Shown here: in pieces, positions 1 to 6,655 of the stretch
Layout of the letters: the number at the start of each line of letters is the position of its first letter
Numbering within the stretch: the stretch's first letter is position 1
Assembly: GCA_021793115.1 (NCBI GenBank)
Contig: JAJYTJ010000057.1
Location: 1-21,776, forward strand
Length of the DNA stretch: 21,776 nt
Direction: 5' to 3'
Source: Actinomycetes bacterium
Lineage (GTDB): Bacteria > Actinomycetota > Actinomycetes > Actinomycetales > Cellulomonadaceae
Translations under genes and position numbers: made by a program
The notes under the pieces: model-generated
The model's input: only the letters and a program-made list of their open reading frames with translations
Told to the model about the DNA's origin: nothing
The model's database searches: none

Positions 1-133
1 AGGACCACCAGCCACCGACCCACCCTGCGAGGGCTGCGGATGCCAAACGCGAGGCGCGCCGCGGCACGAGGGCGGCAGTTGTCGTCGACGGCAGTACGCG
101 AACAGGCATCGTGAAGGGGTGCCGGGAGGCACG

Positions 134-679
134 ATGGCGCCCGTGAGTCTTGCAACAGCTCGCCTCCGTCTGAGGGCGTTCAAGGAGGACGACTTCGGCT
201 GGCTGCACCCGATCGCGTCGAACCTGGCGGTGACACAGTTCACGGACTGGGGCCCGAACACCGCCGAGGACACCGAGGAGTTCCTGCGCGGGGCCGTGAC
301 CATGGGCGGCGACCCGAACGGCTTCCTGTGGGCGGCGACCCTGCAGGACGGCACAGGCATCGGCTCGGCTGGCCTGACCCGGGTCAGTGTGCGGGACCGT
401 CGCGCGTCGTTCGGCTACATGCTGGACCCCGCGCACTGGGGCCGCGGGTACGCGACGGAAGTCGCAGTGGCAGTGCGTGACTTCGCGTTCGACAAGCTCG
501 GCGTGCATCGGCTCGAGGCCACCTGCCACCCCGACAACTCTGCGTCCGCCCGAGTGCTGGCGAAGGCCGGCCTGCAACTCGAAGGTCATATGCGGGACCA
601 CCTGCTCATGCGCGGCGCATGGCGTGACAGCCTGCTCTACGCCGTCCTCGACAGCGACCCACGGCTCCATCCGGCCTGA
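134..679 (+). CDS. GNAT family N-acetyltransferase (RimJ/RimL type)
   Basis: The 181-residue product should transfer an acetyl group from acetyl-CoA to an amine; the substrate cannot be read from sequence. It shows the RimJ/RimL-like GNAT layout: an N-terminal strand ending in TARLRLRAF, the acetyl-CoA pyrophosphate-binding loop HWGRGYATEV near residue 105, and the motif B region HPDNSASARVLAKAG followed by GLQLEG. Its length is normal for the family. I chose ATG 134 because GGGAGG (124-129) lies 4 nt upstream; an in-frame GTG at 119 would add five residues. It stands alone, and the following gene on the same strand begins more than 200 bp later. Confidence 0.9.
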   Translation: MAPVSLATARLRLRAFKEDDFGWLHPIASNLAVTQFTDWGPNTAEDTEEFLRGAVTMGGDPNGFLWAATLQDGTGIGSAGLTRVSVRDRRASFGYMLDPAHWGRGYATEVAVAVRDFAFDKLGVHRLEATCHPDNSASARVLAKAGLQLEGHMRDHLLMRGAWRDSLLYAVLDSDPRLHPA

Positions 680-781
680 CCCGGATGCAACCGTGCGGAC
701 CCGGCCGGTGACGTCGCGATCTCGATGAGCCGACTGGGCCCGTAGGGTCGGCGCCGAGCCCAGCAGTGCCCCGACGCGCCC

Positions 782-836
782 GGAACAGCTCGTCCAACCA
801 CTGCAGGCCGGGGCGGGACGGCGTGACCCGGCAGCG
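782..836 (+). repeat. Diverged direct repeat, copy A
   Basis: This segment begins GGAACAGCTCG and contains CAGGCCGGG about 25 bp later. It aligns with the segment at about 2133-2188, which begins GGAACAACTCG and contains CAGGCCGGG at the matching place. By eye the first 38 bp agree at roughly 30 positions, with small gaps beyond. The two copies lie in the same orientation on either side of the SUKH-like gene. What the repeat is remains unknown. Confidence 0.35.
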
Positions 837-906
837 GCGCGCGGCCTCGTTCCCCAAGGGCCCGGGCCCGCTCAGGTCGGTGCGTCGGCCTGCCGACATA
901 GCGGCC

Positions 907-1965
907 ATGGGGGCAACACACATCGACGACGCACTCGACCGCCTACTCACCGCGTACGACCGCGCCGGCCTTAAGCCGATCCGCCCGGCGCCCCGCGATG
1001 TCGAGAAGCACCTGACCCGCATCCGAGCGGAGATCGCACCGTTGCGACTGCCCGACGAGGTCTACCGCTTCTGGCGCCGGGTCGACCCCCACACGATCAC
1101 CGTCGCGCCCCACCCGCAGCCCACGAATCCCGAGTTCGCCCTGTCAGCATGGCGCAACCACGTCGAGACTCGGCCCTTGCTGTACCCGCGGATGGGGTTC
1201 CCGGTCTGCTACGAGTCGCACTGCTTCTTGATGGTCGAGCTCGAGGACGGCCGTGGCTCCGGTGGTCCGTTGCTGTCGTACCAGTACGCCGGTGGCGACG
1301 GCTTCCGCGTGGCGTTCGCCTCGCTCGCCGAGTACGTCGACCTGCTGGCGATGATGATCGACGCCCGCGAGTTTCACTACGTGCACCACGAGGGTCAGTC
1401 GTGGCCGGTGTTCGACCACGACGGCGACTGGGATCTGGCGTGCGAGGCGCGACTCGCCGCGACCGGCGCGCTCGGACGCCTCGGCATGGGCCGCCGCTTC
1501 GGCGACCTCCCGGCCGCCTGGCCGGTGCACTGGCTGGCCGCCGAAGGGCTGCCCGACGAGACGCCGCGGGGTGCGACCACGACGATCGCGGAACTCACCC
1601 GGCTGGCCGCCACAGGTGCCGAGGCGACCGGCACGATCCGTGTCCACCTCGGCCGGTCGACGTACTCCGCCACGGGAGCCCGGTGGGAGGTCGACGATGC
1701 CACCGGCACCTTGCACCTGTGGTGCCCCTCCGCGGTCATGACGTACGCGCAGGGCGGCGCGCGGGAGTTCGAGATCGACGTCGTCGTGCACCCACCCGCC
1801 CCGAACCCCGGCGCGCCGGCGGGCTGGGAGCAGGCCAACGAGATCCAGGCCCGCGCCGCGGCGTACGACATCGCCGGCGCCCAGGCGGCGGCTGTCGAGT
1901 TCTACCGCGAGATGTTCGAGAGCCAGGCGCAGGCTGAGGCCAGGGCGATCAGACCGCTCGGCTAA
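907..1965 (+). CDS. SUKH (SMI1/KNR4)-like protein
   Basis: The 352-residue protein has an N-terminal region resembling the SUKH fold: an early helix, then LPDEVYRFWRRVDP near residue 45, then the strand-rich segment VCYESHCFLMVELEDG followed by LLSYQYAGGDGFRVAF and a helix EYVDLLAMMID. In bacteria, SUKH proteins often act as immunity proteins in contact-dependent or polymorphic toxin systems, but some have other roles. No toxin gene is visible beside it. The C-terminal third (ATGTIRVHLGR to EFEIDVVVH) is beta-rich and unassigned. The frame is open from GTG 766, but the extra 47 residues are Arg/Pro-rich and lie inside the copy A repeat, so ATG 907 is preferred. The existence of the gene is solid; the family is tentative. 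Confidence 0.75.
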   Translation: MGATHIDDALDRLLTAYDRAGLKPIRPAPRDVEKHLTRIRAEIAPLRLPDEVYRFWRRVDPHTITVAPHPQPTNPEFALSAWRNHVETRPLLYPRMGFPVCYESHCFLMVELEDGRGSGGPLLSYQYAGGDGFRVAFASLAEYVDLLAMMIDAREFHYVHHEGQSWPVFDHDGDWDLACEARLAATGALGRLGMGRRFGDLPAAWPVHWLAAEGLPDETPRGATTTIAELTRLAATGAEATGTIRVHLGRSTYSATGARWEVDDATGTLHLWCPSAVMTYAQGGAREFEIDVVVHPPAPNPGAPAGWEQANEIQARAAAYDIAGAQAAAVEFYREMFESQAQAEARAIRPLG

Positions 1966-2132
1966 CTCACGACGCCTGGTCGTCCGCATCGAGACAGGGC
2001 ACGGCTACCAGTGCCAGCCGCGCGGCAGAACCTCACTGTTGCGCGCCGCTCCCTGGACGTGGCGGTGCGGCACAGGGGCCTGGCTCGAGCGGGTGGCCGT
2101 GGGAGCGGCCGCGCAAGCCCACCACGGCGCTT

Positions 2133-2188
2133 GGAACAACTCGCACGACCACCTAACAGGCCGGGACGGGGCGACGCGGCAATGCGAC
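2133..2188 (+). repeat. Diverged direct repeat, copy B
   Basis: This is the second copy of the repeat described at 782-836. It lies about 170 bp downstream of the stop of the SUKH-like gene, in the same orientation. The surrounding 1966-2198 stretch has no convincing gene on either strand. Confidence 0.35.
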
Positions 2189-2198
2189 GTCGGCACTC

Positions 2199-2342
2199 TT
2201 ACTGCGAAGCGATGGTGCCAGCGGCAAGCAGGCCCCGGATGAGGAACGCCAGGTGCTCGTTCGTCTCCCGTGTCGCGGCGAGCTGCTGCTCCGCGAGACT
2301 TCGGAAGGCCACGGCAGACGCGGCATCTCTCCCCGGGCGCAT
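2199..2342 (-). CDS. Small hypothetical protein (47 aa)
   Basis: This minus-strand frame has a coding-like C-terminus: about 35 residues of helix-forming sequence containing SLAEQQLAATRETNEHLAFL. The ATG at 2342 gives 47 residues. The frame stays open further upstream, but that part is Arg/Pro-rich and looks non-coding, so this could be the tail of a longer gene that was cut. It resembles the short helical proteins often found beside actinobacterial transfer genes, but I do not recognise a family. Confidence 0.35.
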   Translation of the reverse strand: MRPGRDAASAVAFRSLAEQQLAATRETNEHLAFLIRGLLAAGTIASQ

Positions 2343-2482
2343 CGGAATGTCATCAGGTACGTGGTGTGGCCCGGGCTGATCCAGCCTTCTCTGTGCCTTC
2401 GCAGGCAGGCACCACGCGCGGCGCGCTGGCAGGAGGTTGGCGGACCCACCAGGAGGGGTCGCGGGGCCTGCCAGGGGACGGA

Positions 2483-2902
2483 TCAGTGGAAGTAGTCCCA
2501 CCCTCCACCTGCGCGAACTCGGTGTTCGCTGTCGACCGACACATGAATATGGTCGGACTCTGGCCACCCGGCCTCGCGGAACGCGCTGCAGACCTCGGCA
2601 CGCAGGGCGAGCAGCCAGTCGTAGTCGATGGAGGTCGGACGCATCGATGGAGGCAACGCCGGGGTGATGCTCAACCAGGCCGGCAGATCGGCGTCGGGCC
2701 GCCCCTCGAGAAGCAGCCACACGACGAGGTGATTTGGGTCCAGCGTCACGGCGCCGTAGTGGAAGACCGCGGCAACGCGAAGCCCGTCGTAGGTACGCCC
2801 CGTCAGCCTCCGGGACAGACGTCGGACGACCTGGTTGGTCAGCCGACGGTTGCCGGGAAACGGGTCACGACTCCTCACGCCCGTGCGCGTGCCACGCCGC
2901 AT
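2483..2902 (-). CDS. Conserved-looking hypothetical protein (139 aa)
   Basis: The 139-residue protein has convincing coding character from about residue 20 to the end, with alternating hydrophobic segments such as VAAVFHYGAVTLDPNHLVVW and DYDWLLALRAEVCSAFREAG, and a C-terminal GGGWDYFH. I do not recognise the family. There is no signal peptide or membrane segment, so it is presumably cytoplasmic. The first 20 residues are Arg-rich, and the start (ATG 2902 or the GTG at codon 9) lies only 26 bp from the left end of the IS1595 element. The original N-terminus or promoter may therefore have been lost or replaced by the insertion. Confidence 0.65.
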   Translation of the reverse strand: MRRGTRTGVRSRDPFPGNRRLTNQVVRRLSRRLTGRTYDGLRVAAVFHYGAVTLDPNHLVVWLLLEGRPDADLPAWLSITPALPPSMRPTSIDYDWLLALRAEVCSAFREAGWPESDHIHVSVDSEHRVRAGGGWDYFH

Positions 2903-2927
2903 CGGATCCGAGGCGCGTTCGGGGAAG

Positions 2928-2954
2928 GTGCCTATCCATGTCGCTGCAGTAGCC
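2928..2954 (+). repeat. Left terminal inverted repeat of the IS1595 element
   Basis: This 27-bp repeat starts GTGCCTATCC and ends TGCAGTAGCC. It is the inverted counterpart of 5823-5849, with one difference (C here at the 17th base). It ends 7 bp before the transposase start codon, so part of the transposase promoter probably lies in the repeat or outside the element. Confidence 0.85.
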
Positions 2955-2961
2955 TGGCGGG

Positions 2962-4005
2962 GTGCTCGAGCGTCCTGTGGCCGGGCTCGACTACCCCGGG
3001 AAGCTCGCTGACCTGCGCTCGTGGTTCGGCGACGATGCCGAGTGCTTGGACTACCTGGACTGGCTGCGGTGGGGTCAGGGGTGGTGCTGCCCCAGTTGCG
3101 GGAGTGTCACTGGCTGGAGGACGCGTGACGGCCGGTACGTGTGCGGCGGCTGCCGCAGGCGGGCGAGCGTGACCGCGGGCACCATCTTCCACGGCACCCG
3201 CACCCCGCTGACGGTGTGGTTCGAGGCTGCCTGGCTGGTTTCCACGAGCAAGGCCGGCACGAGTGCCCTGAACCTCAAGCGCGTGCTTGGCCTGGGCTCC
3301 TACCAGACCGCGTGGACGATGCTGCACCGCTACCGCACCGTGATGGTCGACCCAGGCCGGGCCAAGCTGTCAGGCATCGTCGAGGTCGACGAGACCTTCG
3401 TGGGTGGCAAGAACAAGCCCGGCAAGCCCGGCCGCGGTGCCGCCGGCAAGACTCTCGTCGTCGGTGCCGTCGAGCGCCGCGGCGCCCGGTTCGGCCGCGC
3501 CCGGCTGGCCGTCATCGGCAACGCCAAGAGCCCCACCCTGCAAGCGTTCCTGCAGGACAGCATCGAACCGGGCTCAACGGTGCGCACAGACGGCCTGGGC
3601 AGCTACGTCAGCGCCGTTCCCGCGGCCGGGATGGTGCACGAGCCGGTCAACGTCAAGCGTTCCGGCGTGCAAGCCCATCAGCTGCTGCCTGGCATCCACC
3701 TGCTGTTCTCCTTGCTCAAGCGATGGCTGGCCGGCACGCATCAGTCCGCATTCGACACCGACCATCTGCCGGCCTACCTCGACGAGTTCATCTTCCGGTT
3801 CAACCGGCGCGGCAGCAGGCAGCGCGGCCTGGTGTTCTTCCGACTGCTCGAGGCCGCGGTCGCCGGAGACCCTGTCACCTACCGCGACATCGTCGCCAAC
3901 CCCGCCCCGACCGGCGTAGGGACGCCGCCCGCAGGAGCTCGCGCATGGCCCGGGACCCTTGCGCGCCCACCGGCACACCGACCCTGGCGGGCGCTCCGCA
4001 CCTGA
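2962..4005 (+). CDS. IS1595-family (ISXO2-like) transposase
   Basis: The 347-residue transposase catalyses DNA cleavage and strand transfer of the surrounding element. An N-terminal zinc ribbon (C43-x2-C46 and C61-x2-C64) precedes the ISXO2-like catalytic domain, which shows EVDETFVGGKNK (D143), RTDGLGSY (D210), and the late conserved block IHLLFSLLKRWLAGTH followed by LDEFIFRFNRR. All expected blocks are present and the frame is uninterrupted, so it could be active. The GTG start at 2962 follows a GGCGGG stretch. The last 30 or so residues are Pro/Arg-rich and beyond the family core. The gene converges with the propeller passenger, with 60 bp between the two stops. Confidence 0.93.
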   Translation: MLERPVAGLDYPGKLADLRSWFGDDAECLDYLDWLRWGQGWCCPSCGSVTGWRTRDGRYVCGGCRRRASVTAGTIFHGTRTPLTVWFEAAWLVSTSKAGTSALNLKRVLGLGSYQTAWTMLHRYRTVMVDPGRAKLSGIVEVDETFVGGKNKPGKPGRGAAGKTLVVGAVERRGARFGRARLAVIGNAKSPTLQAFLQDSIEPGSTVRTDGLGSYVSAVPAAGMVHEPVNVKRSGVQAHQLLPGIHLLFSLLKRWLAGTHQSAFDTDHLPAYLDEFIFRFNRRGSRQRGLVFFRLLEAAVAGDPVTYRDIVANPAPTGVGTPPAGARAWPGTLARPPAHRPWRALRT

Positions 4006-4065
4006 CCTGAGGGTCTCTTCGCTCCGAGCCAGACCTGGAACGCCCCCTGACAAGGTGGCGAGGGG

Positions 4066-5736
4066 TCAGTGCCAGGCGGTGACGGTTGCCGACGTTGGGT
4101 TGCCGCCCGGGGAGGTGGAGTAGACCGCGAATGAGATCACGTGGCCCTCGACGACGTCGTAGTGGGTCCAGTCGTTCGCGGATGAGGGCGTCAGCACGCG
4201 CCATCGAACATCGCCGGTCGCCGCGTCGAGCGTGACGAAACCGTGGGTTGCCCCATCGGAGTAGTCCATCGACACCGTGACGCTGTCGCCGTCGGTGAAC
4301 GCAGCGGTGGCGGACAGGCCACTACTGTCGCCCAGGTCGGTCGCGGTCGGCGTCCGATCCCTGGTGGTGCTCGTCGACTCGAGGAAGCTTGTCGGGTCCA
4401 TCCAGAGCGTCTTGCCGGTAGCCAGGTCGATCCCCGCGACCCCAAAGCCGATCACGACGATGGCGACCCGGCTGGTGCGCGCCAGGACGCCCGTGACGGG
4501 CAGCGTGCTGGTCCACAGCGGTGAACCCGCTCGGTCGCGTGCGCGGAAGGTTGAGTCGCTGGCGGCGATGAGGACGACGTCCGGGTGGGTGCCGTCGGTC
4601 GCCAGTGGCGACAGCACACGCTCGGGGAAGCGTGTGGTGGTCCCATCCGGCTGAATGAGCATCTGCGTCTGGCTGCCGACGGCGGTGTCGGTGTCGTAGC
4701 GGAGCACGCCACCGTCGGCGTACGGCTGCCACACCGAGACCGCGGCCTTCGGCGAGGCCGGGTCTACCGGGTCCCCGGTGGCCGTGAAGGTCTCCTGGAT
4801 GCCGCAGCCCAGGACCACCACCAACGACGCCGGCGTGCTGATGCCGAGGCTCGTGGCGTCGAATGTCGCCTGGTTGTTGGAGTCCATGACGATCGTGCCG
4901 CAGCCGCTGGCGTTCGCGACGGGCGTGAACGTCAGGGTGCGCTCCCATCGTGGCGCCCCGGTCGCCGCGTCCTCGAGCCGTACGACAGCGTCCTGCCCGG
5001 CGGTCACCGAGCCCTCGACGTGGAGAAACCCGCCTGACCCGGTCGTCCCGTCGCCGGTCACGCCGCCAACGACGTGCGCATCGGGCGGTGGAGGCGTCGG
5101 GCCGGTGCGACGGACGGTCACAAGGTCCCCGGCGGCGGTCGGGGCGGCTGCGGTGACGTCCTGGTCGAGCACCCGCGTCACAGATGCACCGTTCGTCTGG
5201 ATCACTGTGACGATTCGCCGACCGTCCGGCTGGGTGGCCACACACACCAGAGGGTCAACCACCGGGGGGCTCTGCGTACCTGGCAGCACCGGCCCGCAGC
5301 TGGCGGTCTCGTCCACCTGGGCCTGCCAACGTTCGGTCCCGGTGCCGACGTCCAGCCCGTGCAGCACGCCTCCGCGCTGCACCACGACCAGCCCGGGCAT
5401 GAACGCAGGGAAGTGCCAGGCATCGACCGGCGCTGTCCATGCCGCGGATACCGGCCGGGCCAACGACAGCACCCCGCCCGGCGCGGACAGCAGGGTCGCG
5501 CGGTGTTGGCGCGCCTCGGTCTCCGTCGTCGCACCCCAGGTCGAGGCCGCCAGGAAGACGACGAGACCAGCCGCGATGCCGGCACGCACGCGCCCGAACC
5601 GAGCTCGCGCGGTGCCTCCGCCCGCCGGCTCGTCGTCGCGGGGTTCGCCGGCTCCAAGAGCGTCGTCGTCGACGCCGACGTCGCCGAACACCCCGAGGTC
5701 GACACCGACCACCCGGTTCGCGCGCCCCCTTGCCAC
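4066..5736 (-). CDS. Membrane-anchored PQQ-like beta-propeller protein (IS passenger)
   Basis: The 556-residue protein has an acidic, disordered cytoplasmic N-terminus (about 1-45), one transmembrane helix (about 51-70, AGIAAGLVVFLAASTWGA) and a large extracytoplasmic domain. Repeated blade motifs, such as LHGLDVGTGTERW, GIDLATGKTLW and FVTLDAATGDVRW, mark a PQQ-like (BamB-type) propeller. No PQQ-enzyme catalytic sites were recognised, so a binding or scaffolding role outside the membrane is more likely than an enzymatic one. The GTG start 5736 sits 6 nt after a TAGGGT box, fitting a leaderless transcript. It lies inside the inverted repeats of the IS1595 element and is not related to transposition by sequence. 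Confidence 0.85.
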   Translation of the reverse strand: MARGRANRVVGVDLGVFGDVGVDDDALGAGEPRDDEPAGGGTARARFGRVRAGIAAGLVVFLAASTWGATTETEARQHRATLLSAPGGVLSLARPVSAAWTAPVDAWHFPAFMPGLVVVQRGGVLHGLDVGTGTERWQAQVDETASCGPVLPGTQSPPVVDPLVCVATQPDGRRIVTVIQTNGASVTRVLDQDVTAAAPTAAGDLVTVRRTGPTPPPPDAHVVGGVTGDGTTGSGGFLHVEGSVTAGQDAVVRLEDAATGAPRWERTLTFTPVANASGCGTIVMDSNNQATFDATSLGISTPASLVVVLGCGIQETFTATGDPVDPASPKAAVSVWQPYADGGVLRYDTDTAVGSQTQMLIQPDGTTTRFPERVLSPLATDGTHPDVVLIAASDSTFRARDRAGSPLWTSTLPVTGVLARTSRVAIVVIGFGVAGIDLATGKTLWMDPTSFLESTSTTRDRTPTATDLGDSSGLSATAAFTDGDSVTVSMDYSDGATHGFVTLDAATGDVRWRVLTPSSANDWTHYDVVEGHVISFAVYSTSPGGNPTSATVTAWH

Positions 5737-5742
5737 GGTTGC

Positions 5743-5748
5743 ACCCTA
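5743..5748 (-). promoter_or_regulatory. Putative -10 box for a leaderless propeller transcript
   Basis: On the minus strand TAGGGT lies exactly 6 nt before the GTG start of the propeller gene. This is the spacing expected when transcription starts at the start codon. TAnnnT is a usual actinobacterial -10 form. No clear -35 box is visible. AGGG within the same box could instead act as a ribosome binding site. Confidence 0.4.
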
Positions 5749-5822
5749 GCCGCGGCAAGGGTCAGCAAAGGGGCTGATTCGCAGGCAGTGGCCGTGCCCT
5801 GCCCAGTCGAAGCCACGGATCC

Positions 5823-5849
5823 GGCTACTGCAACGACATGGATAGGCAC
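5823..5849 (-). repeat. Right terminal inverted repeat of the IS1595 element
   Basis: This is the inverted copy of 2928-2954, with one mismatch (the 17th base from the outer end is T rather than C). Its outer edge coincides with the point where the integrase reading frame stops resembling an integrase. Confidence 0.85.
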
Positions 5850-6410
5850 TATCGTCAAAGCCCGAGAGATCGGCGACACGGACTCGCGGGTGCCGGGTCG
5901 TTTGACCTCGCGGGCCGGGTTGTGGTCGATGAACCGTGCCCGGCGGGCGCCGTCCAGCAGCCGGGACAGGATCGCAAGCGCGTCGTTCTTGGCGGAGGCG
6001 CCGCCGGGCCAGGCGACCATCGCGGCCTCGATCATCGGGGAGGTGATGTCCTCCAGCCGACACCGGCCCAGGCTCGGGCGCACCCGTAGCCGCCAGCCGA
6101 CGTCGTAGCAGCGTGCGGTGGCGGGGCGCACCGAGGCCTCGATGGCGGGCCAGTACTGCTGGTGCCACTGGGTCAGGGTCATCGACCCGTTGGGGTTGCG
6201 TCCGGCGACCATCTTGGCCAGCTCACGTTTGGCCTCGGCCAGGGTCAGGAACATGCGGGAGCGTTCGGTCGCGCCGCCCTCCACGCTGGGGCCGACGACG
6301 CGGATCTGGTAGCGCTGCCGGTCGGCGCGCCAGCGGATGCCCTCCGGCAGTGGACGGCCGGTGCGGGGGTCGATCCGTGCCGGGGCATCCTTGCCAGGTC
6401 GCCCGGCCAT
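5850..6410 (-). pseudogene. Tyrosine integrase, N-terminal half, truncated by IS1595
   Basis: About 187 residues remain of an ICE/phage-type site-specific integrase. The start ATG 6410 overlaps the excisionase stop (ATGA). Visible parts are an N-terminal Arm-type region (RWRADRQRYQIRVVGPS, then LTLAEAKRELAKMV) and a SAM-like core-binding domain (MTLTQWHQQYWPAIEASVRP to DHNPAREVKRPGTR). The whole catalytic domain is missing because the IS1595 right end follows directly. The frame runs on into the element without a stop, but the added residues are not integrase-like. The missing half is not found at the other IS end, so the locus was also rearranged or deleted. It cannot catalyse recombination as it stands. 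Confidence 0.85.
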
Positions 6411-6643
6411 CAGGGCTCGGTCCCGCCGCAGGCCAGCAGGTCGTCGATGGTGTCGGCCCGCCACAGCAGGTGCTTGCCCATGTGGGCGTCGGGTTCGGGC
6501 ACCAGGCCGTCGCGGCGCAGCTTGTCGAACGTCGAGACCGGCACCCGGCAGCGCGCCGCCGCCTCGGCCCGGCTCAGGTACTCCGCGTGCAGGCCGGCCA
6601 GCTGCAGCGTCTGCTCGAGGTCCTCGGTCGGGTAGGTGGTCAC
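6410..6643 (-). CDS. Excisionase-type helix-turn-helix protein
   Basis: The 77-residue protein carries a MerR/AlpA-like winged HTH of the excisionase kind: YLSRAEAAARCRVPVSTFDK, then LRRDGLVPEPD and HLLWRADTIDDLLA. Such proteins bend DNA at attachment sites and steer the neighbouring integrase toward excision. The GTG start at 6643 has a good AAGGAG ribosome site 7 nt upstream. Its stop overlaps the integrase start by four bases, and the relaxase stop lies 12 nt upstream of its start, so relaxase, excisionase and integrase form one minus-strand operon. It appears intact although its integrase is broken. Confidence 0.85.
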   Translation of the reverse strand: MTTYPTEDLEQTLQLAGLHAEYLSRAEAAARCRVPVSTFDKLRRDGLVPEPDAHMGKHLLWRADTIDDLLACGGTEP

Positions 6644-6655
6644 GGGGGTTCTCCT

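Larger units (their letters stand above)
2928..5849 (+). mobile_element. IS1595-family insertion sequence with a passenger gene
   Basis: The element is bounded by 27-bp inverted repeats at 2928-2954 and 5823-5849. They match at 26 of 27 positions, and each reads GTGCCTATCCATGTCG from the outer end. It contains a plus-strand IS1595-type transposase and, pointing toward it, a membrane beta-propeller gene. There is no second end between the two genes, so the propeller gene looks like a passenger of the same element. The 8-bp flanks (CGGGGAAG on the left, TATCGTCA on the right) do not match. An 8-bp target duplication is usual for this family, so its absence suggests rearrangement after insertion. 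The right end abuts a truncated integrase. Confidence 0.8.

Noticed and set aside
1975..2010. Short frame reading VVRIETGHGYQC, like the end of a winged-helix regulator
   Set aside because: The likeness is only about ten residues, with no supporting sequence upstream in that frame.
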